From contig JAAZXC010000013.1 in NCBI GenBank assembly GCA_014240365.1, forward strand, positions 1 through 36,540: a stretch of 36,540 bases of DNA. Direction: 5' to 3'. This document shows positions 30,684 to 36,540 of the stretch, in pieces; positions within the stretch are counted from its first letter, which is position 1, and every line of letters begins with the position of its first letter. The DNA is from Acidimicrobiales bacterium (GTDB lineage Bacteria; Actinomycetota; Acidimicrobiia; Acidimicrobiales; MedAcidi-G1). The position numbers and the translations under genes are program-made. The notes beneath the pieces are model-generated. The model saw nothing but the letters and a program-made list of their open reading frames with translations. It was not told the DNA's origin and did no database searches.

Positions 30684-30708
30684 ACGATTGAGAACGAGTC
30701 TCAATCGT
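30684..30708. promoter_or_regulatory. Zur/Fur-like palindromic operator
   Basis: ACGATTGAGA and TCTCAATCGT form a perfect 10-bp inverted repeat around ACGAG. The core TGAGAACGAGTCTCA resembles Fur-family (Zur) boxes. On the minus strand TACGAT at 30704-30709 overlaps the repeat and may be the -10 box of the permease gene. Confidence 0.55.
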
Positions 30709-30769
30709 AGGGCCTTGCCGGCGGAGGGCGACGCTCAGGCGGGTCGCACCTCGCCCCCACAGGCGAACC

Positions 30770-31300
30770 TCAGGTGGGCCAGGCCTCACACAGGCGTCGC
30801 CACGAATCACCCAGGGCCTCCGGAAGCACCCGGAGATTCGCAGTGGTCGTAGTGAAGTTCGTGTCACCGGCCCACCGCGGCACCACGTGGACGTGGAGGT
30901 GGCCGGGTACGCCGGCTCCGGCCGCCGCACCCAGATTCAGACCCACGTTCACGCCACCCGCAGAGAACGCCGACCCGACAGCGGCAACCGCATCACGAAC
31001 CGTCGCCCAGAGTTCGTCGTGCTCCCTGTCGGTAAGCCCCGCCAGGGTCGACACGGCGCGTCGAGGCAGGACCATCAGGTGACCGCTCGTGTACGGGTAG
31101 GCGTTCAACAGGGCGAAACAGGTTGCCCCCCGATGGACAATGAAGGTCTCGGAATCATCCAGACCGCTCTGCTCGATCGCCTCGAAAAGGGTGGACCCAT
31201 CGGGCACCGTGGTGCCCGGCCCCCCGGGCCCGACTCCGTCGCCCAACGCCGCCACGTAGGCCTGCCGCCAGCCGGCCCAGAGTTGGTCTAGGCGACTCAG
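30770..31300 (-). CDS. HIT-family protein, Ap4A phosphorylase-like, with a probable CTG start
   Basis: About 177 residues. The HIT motif HLHVHVVPR with W-A-G-D following is typical of the mycobacterial Rv2613c-type Ap4A phosphorylase. Conserved family sequence begins SRLDQLWAGWRQAYV, upstream of the first ATG/GTG (GTG 31255). The only start that includes it is CTG at 31300-31298, overlapping the thrS stop (CTGA). GGAGG lies 7 nt before that CTG, a perfect Shine-Dalgarno distance. I therefore favour CTG as the start. It follows thrS directly, an arrangement also known in mycobacteria. Confidence 0.8.
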   Translation of the reverse strand: MSRLDQLWAGWRQAYVAALGDGVGPGGPGTTVPDGSTLFEAIEQSGLDDSETFIVHRGATCFALLNAYPYTSGHLMVLPRRAVSTLAGLTDREHDELWATVRDAVAAVGSAFSAGGVNVGLNLGAAAGAGVPGHLHVHVVPRWAGDTNFTTTTANLRVLPEALGDSWRRLCEAWPT

Positions 31301-33264
31301 GACTTCGCCTCCATCACCACGGCCAGCCGCCCGATGAACTCGTCGAGAGGCAGGTCACGCTCGGGCGCCTCGGCGCCGCGGGCATTGTCACCCACCGTGT
31401 TGTTGTCCCTGTCGTCGTCACCGACCACCAGCACGTGGGGAACCTTGGCCACCTTGCCGGCACGGACGCGCTTACCCAGCGGTTCGTCAGCCGGAGCCAG
31501 CTGCGCCCGGAAACCCTCGACCGAAAGGCGATCCACAACCGACTCCGCATAGGCCTGATGCTCCTCGGCCACAGGGAGGACCCGGACCTGCTCGGGAGCC
31601 AGCCAGAGCGGGAAGGCTCCTGCATAGTGCTCCAGAAGCACACCGAAGAATCGTTCGATGGAGCCCATGAGAGCCCGGTGGATCATCACGGGTTGATGGC
31701 GACCGCCATCGGCGCCCACGTACTCCAGCCCGAACCGCTCCGGGAGGTTGAAGTCCAACTGGATGGTGGAGAGCTGCCATGGACGCCCGATGGCGTCGGT
31801 GACGTCGACGTCGATCTTCGGTCCGTAGAAGGCGCCGCCTCCCTCGTCGACCACGTAGTCCAGGCCGGCCGACTCCAGGGCGGACCGCAGGCCGTTGGTC
31901 GCCATCTCCCAGAGGGCGTCCTCCCCCACCGCCTTGCCTTCAGGCCGGGTCGAGAGCTTGGCCTGGAAGTCCTCGAAGCCGAACGCCCTCAGCACGCTGA
32001 GGGTGAACTCCAGCAGCGAAGCCAGCTCGTCGGGAACCTGCTCGGGCGTGCAGAAGATATGGCTGTCGTCCTGTGTGAAGCCCCGGCTACGCATGAGGCC
32101 GTGGATCACACCGGAGAGCTCGTAGCGGTAGACGGTGCCCAACTCGAAGAGTCGGCTGGGCAGGTCCCGGTAACTCCGCTGGCCGCTCTGGTAGATCGCC
32201 ACGTGGAACGGGCAGTTCATCGGCTTCGGGTAGTAGGTGGCTCCGTCGAGCTCCATAGGCGGGAACATGCCGTCGGCGTAGAAGTCGAGGTGGCCGCTCG
32301 TCTCCCAGAGCACCCCCTTGGCGATGTGCGGGCTGTAGGCGAAGTCGTAGCCGCCGACCTCATGACGGTCTCGGCTGTAGTCCTCGATCAGCTTTCGGAC
32401 CAGTGCCCCCTTCGGGTGCCAGACGGCCAGACCGGGCCCGAGGGACTCCGGCCACGACACCAGGTCGAGCTCGGCAGCAAGGCGTCGGTGGTCACGCTTC
32501 TCGGCCTCGACCAGTCGGTGGAGGTGCCCCTTGAGGGCCTTCTTGTCCGCCCAGGCGGTGCCGTAGATCCGCTGGAGCATCGGCTGCTTCTCGTCTCCAC
32601 GCCAGTAGGCCCCGGCGACCTTCTGGAGGGCGAAGTGCCCGAGGCGCCCCGTGGACGGCACGTGTGGGCCGAGGCAGAGGTCTATGAAGCCTTCACCGTT
32701 GCGGTAGTAGGTCACCGAGCCATCGGTCGATGCCTCACCGGCCAGCTCGCCGGTGGCGGCGCCGGACGTGACCTGCTCGATGATCTCGCGCTTGTAGGGA
32801 TGCCCGGAGAACAGTTCCAGCGCCTCGGCCGCATCGGCCTCGTGGCGTTCGAAGGCCTGGTCGGCATCGATGACGAGGCGCATACGCACCTCGATCGCCT
32901 CCAGGTCCTCGTTGCTGAAGGTGGCGCCACCTGGCAGCTCGAAGTCGTAGTAGAAGCCGTCCTGGATCGGTGGGCCGATGGCATAGGTGGCGCCGGGCCA
33001 CAGGTCCAGCACGGCCTGGGCCAGCACATGGGCCGTCGAATGCCGGATCGTGTGGAGCCCGTCATCGCTGCTCGCCGTCACGATCGAGACCGTGGACCCG
33101 CCCGGTAGGACCCGGTCGAGATCACGGGCATCGCCGTCGACGGTCACCACCAGAGCGGCCTTGGCCAGACCCGGACCGATGTCGGCGGCAAGGTCGGCGC
33201 CGGTCGCGCCCTCGGGCAGCTTGCGCGTGGAGCCGTCAGGAAGGGTGATCGTGAGTTCCGACAT
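31297..33264 (-). CDS. thrS: Threonyl-tRNA synthetase
   Basis: 655 residues, near the usual 640. Domain order: TGS (1-60), editing domain with HSTAHVLAQAV (75-85) and Cys197 in DLCLGPH, class II core with GVLWETSGHLDFYADGMF, Cys351 in MNCPFH, His402 in DSHIFC, MIHRALMGSIERFF, and C-terminal anticodon-binding domain. It charges tRNA-Thr with threonine. GAGGAGG precedes the ATG by 11-12 nt. AGGGTA at 33361-33366 (TACCCT on the gene strand) is a candidate -10 box. The HIT gene is in the same operon. Confidence 0.97.
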   Translation of the reverse strand: MSELTITLPDGSTRKLPEGATGADLAADIGPGLAKAALVVTVDGDARDLDRVLPGGSTVSIVTASSDDGLHTIRHSTAHVLAQAVLDLWPGATYAIGPPIQDGFYYDFELPGGATFSNEDLEAIEVRMRLVIDADQAFERHEADAAEALELFSGHPYKREIIEQVTSGAATGELAGEASTDGSVTYYRNGEGFIDLCLGPHVPSTGRLGHFALQKVAGAYWRGDEKQPMLQRIYGTAWADKKALKGHLHRLVEAEKRDHRRLAAELDLVSWPESLGPGLAVWHPKGALVRKLIEDYSRDRHEVGGYDFAYSPHIAKGVLWETSGHLDFYADGMFPPMELDGATYYPKPMNCPFHVAIYQSGQRSYRDLPSRLFELGTVYRYELSGVIHGLMRSRGFTQDDSHIFCTPEQVPDELASLLEFTLSVLRAFGFEDFQAKLSTRPEGKAVGEDALWEMATNGLRSALESAGLDYVVDEGGGAFYGPKIDVDVTDAIGRPWQLSTIQLDFNLPERFGLEYVGADGGRHQPVMIHRALMGSIERFFGVLLEHYAGAFPLWLAPEQVRVLPVAEEHQAYAESVVDRLSVEGFRAQLAPADEPLGKRVRAGKVAKVPHVLVVGDDDRDNNTVGDNARGAEAPERDLPLDEFIGRLAVVMEAKS

Positions 33265-33496
33265 GGCGGGTCAGGCCTCCTCGTGGATCGTCTGCGTGTT
33301 CGTCGCCGGAAATCGGCCCATCGGCCCGGCCGTGCCAAGAATCCCCATATCCATCCTGTGAGGGTATGGGAGTTCCCCTTCCGGGACGCAGACGATACCG
33401 ACCATCCCCTCCACGATCGTGCACCCGGTCCGGCCCTAGGATCGGCGAACCGAACGAGCGACCGGAAAAACCGGCAACTACGAAAGGCGCACGCAC
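33265..33496. other. 232-nt divergent region between thrS and the InhA-like gene
   Basis: No gene. Candidate -10 boxes are AGGGTA at 33361-33366 for thrS (minus strand) and TAGGAT at 33437-33442 for the reductase. A CCGG-A5-CCGG inverted repeat (33462-33474) sits in the reductase leader. No T-box-like antiterminator was recognised. Confidence 0.4.
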
Positions 33497-34264
33497 GTGG
33501 GAATCGTCGATGGCAAGCGACTGCTCATCACCGGGGTGCTCACCGATGCGTCCCTGGCCTTCTCCGTGGCCCGGTTGGCTCAGGAGGAGGGCGCCGAGGT
33601 GATCCTCACCGGGGCCGGCAGGGGCCTGCGCCTGACCGAACGAACGGCGCGGAAGTTGCCGAATCCGGCCGAGGTGCTGGAGTTCGACGTGACCTCCCGC
33701 GAGCAGACCGACGCCCTACGCCAACGACTGACCGAGACCTGGGGTCGGGTGGACGGTGCACTACACGCCATCGGATTCGCCCCGGAGATCTGCCTGGGCG
33801 AGGACTTCATGGCAGCCGAATGGTCCGACGTGGCCGTAGCCATGGAGATCTCCGCCTACTCGCTCAAGACGGTGGCCGAGGTGGTCGCACCGCTGATGAC
33901 CAACGGCGGATCCATCGTCGGGCTGGACTTCGACGCCCGCTTCGCCTGGCCCGCCTACAACTGGATGGGTGTCGCCAAGGCAGCCCTCGAATCGACCTCC
34001 CGGTACCTGGCGCGTTCGCTGGGCGAAGACGACATACGGGTGAACATCATCGCCGCCGGGCCGATCCGGACCATGGCAGCCAAGAGCATTCCCGGCTTCG
34101 CCGCCTTCGAGGACGCCTGGGGCGCCCGGGCTCCCCTCGGTTGGGACGTCAACGACTCGGAACCGGTAGCGCGTGCCTGTGTGGCCCTCATGTCGGACTG
34201 GTTCCCGGCCACCACCGGTGAGATGGTTCACGTCGACGGGGGCTACCACGCCATAGGCGCCTGA
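33497..34264 (+). CDS. fabI: Enoyl-[acyl-carrier-protein] reductase (NADH), InhA-like
   Basis: 255 residues from GTG 33497, with AAAGG about 9 nt upstream. The pattern MGIVDGKRLLITGVLTDASLAFSVAR, HAIGFAPE, VAMEISAYSLKTVAE, GGSIVGLDFDARFAWPAYNWMGVAKAALE, AAGPIRTMAAKSI and DWFPATTGEMVHVDGG matches InhA/FabI. The catalytic Tyr and Lys are in YNWMGVAK. The enzyme performs the last reduction of the fatty acid elongation cycle, in the cytoplasm. The close InhA likeness supports an actinobacterial origin. Confidence 0.95.
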   Translation: MGIVDGKRLLITGVLTDASLAFSVARLAQEEGAEVILTGAGRGLRLTERTARKLPNPAEVLEFDVTSREQTDALRQRLTETWGRVDGALHAIGFAPEICLGEDFMAAEWSDVAVAMEISAYSLKTVAEVVAPLMTNGGSIVGLDFDARFAWPAYNWMGVAKAALESTSRYLARSLGEDDIRVNIIAAGPIRTMAAKSIPGFAAFEDAWGARAPLGWDVNDSEPVARACVALMSDWFPATTGEMVHVDGGYHAIGA

Positions 34265-34294
34265 CCCGGCGCACCACGGCACCCGGTCCCGACC

Positions 34295-35164
34295 TCAGTC
34301 GTAGAGCGAGACGTTGATACCCACCCGGTCCGTGCAATGTGCATCGACCAGCGGATACGGGTTCACGGCGTTCTGTCCTCCACCCGGGTGGTACTCGAAG
34401 TGCAGGTGGACGCCCTGGGCGTTGCCGCTGTCGCCCATATAGCCGATCACATCGCCGGCCTCCACCTCACCCTCCCTGCCGTAGGCCGAGAGGTGCGCCC
34501 CGTAGTAGTAGTCGCCGTCGGTGGCTACCAGGTCGAAGGATCGCCCCCCGACACTGTCCCACCGGTACGAGACGACACCGTCCACCGGCGCCAGGAGCGG
34601 GTCGTGGCGCTTGCCGACGAGGTCCACGCCCTCGTGACTACGACCCCCCGAACGCAGATCCCCCCAGGTGTCGCGGAACTTCGTACGGGCTCCTATCGGA
34701 CATACCCAGGCAGCCGACGTCACCTGGCGGATGACCGCCGAACGGTTGCTGCGGGTGTGGGCGCCAAGCCTCAACTGCCTTCGACTGGTCGCGGAGAGGC
34801 CATCGAAGACATCGTCGTAGGTGGATCGCATGTGGTCGGCGTCCCTCACGACGTCGGCAACCATCCGGTTCACCTGCAGGATTGCAGCGACCGCCGCCGT
34901 CTGTCGCGACCGCGCCGAGGCGAGCAGAGCAGCCATCGAGGAATAGCGGACCTCAGCCTCTGCCAGGCCGGCTAAGGCCAGGGGCAGCACGTCCGAGGCG
35001 GCCTCGATCAGGGGCAGCAGTCCCGCATCCCGATCGATCACCAGTGCCCGCGACGGGTCGCTGGTGAAGACCACGGACCGGTCCGTCACCTGGGCGACTG
35101 CAGTGGAGGGAAGGGCCAGAAGGAGCGCGACGAACGCGCCGATCAGGCCGGGGAGGCGGGACAC
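34295..35164 (-). CDS. Secreted M23-family metallopeptidase
   Basis: 289 residues from GTG 35164. A signal peptide (1-25, ending AVA) precedes a helical region and a C-terminal LytM/M23 domain. Zinc ligands His177 and Asp181 (SHEGVD) and HLHFE (253-257) are present. The domain cleaves peptidoglycan cross-links, or acts as an amidase activator if inactive. A TAGAAT hexamer 6 nt before the start suggests a leaderless transcript. Confidence 0.88.
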   Translation of the reverse strand: MSRLPGLIGAFVALLLALPSTAVAQVTDRSVVFTSDPSRALVIDRDAGLLPLIEAASDVLPLALAGLAEAEVRYSSMAALLASARSRQTAAVAAILQVNRMVADVVRDADHMRSTYDDVFDGLSATSRRQLRLGAHTRSNRSAVIRQVTSAAWVCPIGARTKFRDTWGDLRSGGRSHEGVDLVGKRHDPLLAPVDGVVSYRWDSVGGRSFDLVATDGDYYYGAHLSAYGREGEVEAGDVIGYMGDSGNAQGVHLHFEYHPGGGQNAVNPYPLVDAHCTDRVGINVSLYD

Positions 35165-35170
35165 CGTCGG

Positions 35171-35176
35171 ATTCTA
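35171..35176 (-). promoter_or_regulatory. -10 box (TAGAAT) for leaderless M23 mRNA
   Basis: On the minus strand TAGAAT, very close to the consensus TATAAT, ends 6 nt before the GTG at 35164. There is no Shine-Dalgarno sequence. Confidence 0.55.
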
Positions 35177-35220
35177 CCCACTGACCGAATCCGGGCCGTG
35201 ACAAGTCGGTATGGCTCCGG

Positions 35221-36267
35221 TCACTGGGCCCCGTCGTCGGTCTCGTCGGGGATCTCGCCAACGAGTTCCTCGACAACGTCATCCATGGACAGGATCCCGA
35301 TCCAGGATCCCGACCCATCCACGACCACAGCCATCTGGCTTCGGGATCGCCGCAGGCCCTGCAGGACGTCGTCCAGCAGGAGGCTCGTATGCAGCACCAG
35401 CAGGCTGCGAATCGACTCCAGAGGTACCGGCTCGTCCCGGGCCTCGGGTGGGAGCCTGAGCAGGTCCTTGGCGTGCACCATGCCCACCACCTCGCCGGTG
35501 CGTCGATCCACCACCGGGAGTCGGGTGTGCCCGCTGGAGGCCATGACCTCCTCCACCTCAACCAGCGCCAGCCGCCTGTCCACGACCACCACCGATGCCC
35601 GGGCCACCATCACCGATGCCGCAGTCTGTCGCCCCAGATCCAGCACGCCCGTCAACAGGTCGTGCTCGAAGCGTTCGATCAGACCTTCATCATGCGAGGC
35701 GTCCAGCAGGACGGTGAGCCCCGGCGCTCCGACCGCCCGACGGATCTCATCTACCGGCGTGAGGCCGAAGGGCCGCACCGCCATGGCGGCCAACCGGTCC
35801 ACCACGACGATTCCGGGTCTCAGTACCGCCACGAACGCCCCGTGCAGCCGGACCGTCCAGCGGAGCGTGCGTTCCGGATCGGCAATCGCGAAGTTCTTCG
35901 GAACCAGCTCACCGAAAAGCATCTGGAATACGGCGGCCAACCCGATCGCCAGGGCCAGCGCCGTCGTGGACGACACGCCGGACGGCAGACCCGCTGCATC
36001 GGTCAGGGACTCGAGATGGCGCCCGATCGTCGGTTCGGCCAGCACGCCCAGGGTGATGCTGCTCACCGTGATTCCAAGTTGGGCCCCGGACATCTGGACC
36101 CTCAGGTCGCGGCGTGCGGCCAGCGCCCTGACAGCCGATCCGGAACCCTCGGCTGCCGCGGCCTCGAGGCTGGCCGGACGTGCCGCCACGAGGGCGAACT
36201 CCGTTGCCACGAACAACGCGTTGACGGCCACGAGGGCTAAGACCGCCAGCAGTGAAAGCAGGATCAT
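35221..36267 (-). CDS. CNNM/CBS-domain hemolysin-family membrane protein
   Basis: 348 residues. The N-terminal CNNM (DUF21) domain (ALVAVNALFVATEFALVAARPASLE, then AQLGITVSSITLGVLAEPTIG and FQMLFGELVPKNFAI) has three to four membrane segments. It is followed by two CBS domains (VMVARASVVVVDRRLALVEVEEVMASSGHTRLPVVD, and VLQGLRRSRSQMAVVVDGSGSWIGILSMDDVVEELVGEI). No C-terminal CorC domain is present. Family members are linked to magnesium/cobalt export. ATG 36267 overlaps the stop of the upstream gene by 4 nt. Confidence 0.9.
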   Translation of the reverse strand: MILLSLLAVLALVAVNALFVATEFALVAARPASLEAAAAEGSGSAVRALAARRDLRVQMSGAQLGITVSSITLGVLAEPTIGRHLESLTDAAGLPSGVSSTTALALAIGLAAVFQMLFGELVPKNFAIADPERTLRWTVRLHGAFVAVLRPGIVVVDRLAAMAVRPFGLTPVDEIRRAVGAPGLTVLLDASHDEGLIERFEHDLLTGVLDLGRQTAASVMVARASVVVVDRRLALVEVEEVMASSGHTRLPVVDRRTGEVVGMVHAKDLLRLPPEARDEPVPLESIRSLLVLHTSLLLDDVLQGLRRSRSQMAVVVDGSGSWIGILSMDDVVEELVGEIPDETDDGAQ

Positions 36268-36540
36268 GTCGAATCCCCGCCGTCGGAAGGAACGACGATC
36301 CGGAGCGTGGCGATCCGCCTGCCCTCCACAGCCACGACCTCTATCCGCCAGCCTTCGTGCTCGACAATCGCCGTCGGCTGAGGCAGTCGACCCAGGCGTT
36401 GGAGGACGAAGCCGGCGAGGGTCTCGTACGGGCCCGGTGGCAGCCGGAGGCCGGTGAGGTCCGCCACCTCGTCCAGGTTCAGGCGGCCCGACACGACGTT
36501 GCGCCCCGGACCGTCCAACCTGGTCCGCACCACCGCTGTG
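36264..36540 (-). CDS. C-terminal part of a second CNNM/CBS/CorC protein (cut by the window end)
   Basis: The visible 91 codons form a CorC/HlyC-type C-terminal domain (NVVSGRLNLDEVADLTGLRLPPGPYETLAGFVLQRLGRLP, then IEVVAVEGRRIATLRIVV). The frame stays open to the window end, so the gene extends to the right. It is coupled to the CNNM/CBS gene through a 4-nt overlap; this pair is a common actinobacterial arrangement of two hemolysin-family paralogues. Confidence 0.82.
   Translation of the reverse strand, partial: TAVVRTRLDGPGRNVVSGRLNLDEVADLTGLRLPPGPYETLAGFVLQRLGRLPQPTAIVEHEGWRIEVVAVEGRRIATLRIVVPSDGGDST

Noticed and set aside
31435-33108. Long open frame on the strand opposite thrS
   Set aside because: It mirrors the codon periodicity of thrS, a clear and complete gene, and has no recognisable protein features.

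Overview
The window is GC-rich (roughly two-thirds G+C by eye) and reads as a chromosomal segment of an actinomycete. Evidence for this is the mycothiol-dependent formaldehyde dehydrogenase type enzyme, the InhA-like enoyl-ACP reductase, two F420-type luciferase-like oxidoreductases, the thrS-HIT gene pair known from mycobacteria, and TANNNT -10 hexamers placed 6-9 nt before start codons (leaderless genes). An uncultured, possibly marine, Acidimicrobiia-like lineage is my inference. No rRNA, tRNA, CRISPR array, phage, integrase or insertion sequence was recognised.

Layout. 1-3.9 kb: remnant of an SCO6745-like gene, a SulP anion transporter, an amidohydrolase and a dimethylargininase. 4-6.9 kb: an ABM-fold monooxygenase, a broken PAP2 phosphatase, a SnoaL-like protein, and a thioredoxin-fold protein whose frame has TGA exactly at the first catalytic cysteine and TAA near the C-terminus. 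6.9-12.3 kb: a membrane protein, a phytanoyl-CoA dioxygenase-like enzyme, an EamA transporter, a homocysteine methyltransferase, a VOC protein and an aldo/keto reductase. 12.3-15.3 kb: a DEAD-box helicase and two small envelope proteins. 15.3-23.7 kb: a possible catabolic island with a frameshifted Rieske oxygenase, an Ldh_2-family dehydrogenase, a possible DUF3726 protein, an M19-like protein lacking metal ligands, a large unknown protein, a second homocysteine methyltransferase and a secreted glycoside hydrolase-like lipoprotein.

23.7-36.5 kb: patatin, a small coupled ORF with two tandem LLM oxidoreductases, an MBL hydrolase with mycothiol-dependent dehydrogenase (formaldehyde/nitrosothiol detoxification), an NAD-dependent epimerase, an orphan zinc/manganese ABC permease behind a Zur/Fur-like palindrome, thrS with a HIT gene that seems to start at CTG, an InhA-like reductase, an M23 peptidase, and a CNNM/CBS protein pair cut by the window end.

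The most notable observations are the TGA in place of a catalytic cysteine (selenoprotein candidate, or one of several lesions), the leaderless promoter pattern at about eleven genes, the uncharacterised island around the degenerate M19 protein, the Zur-like operator on an orphan permease, and four broken genes in the first 16.5 kb. These breaks could be real decay or sequence error, and only read data can decide.
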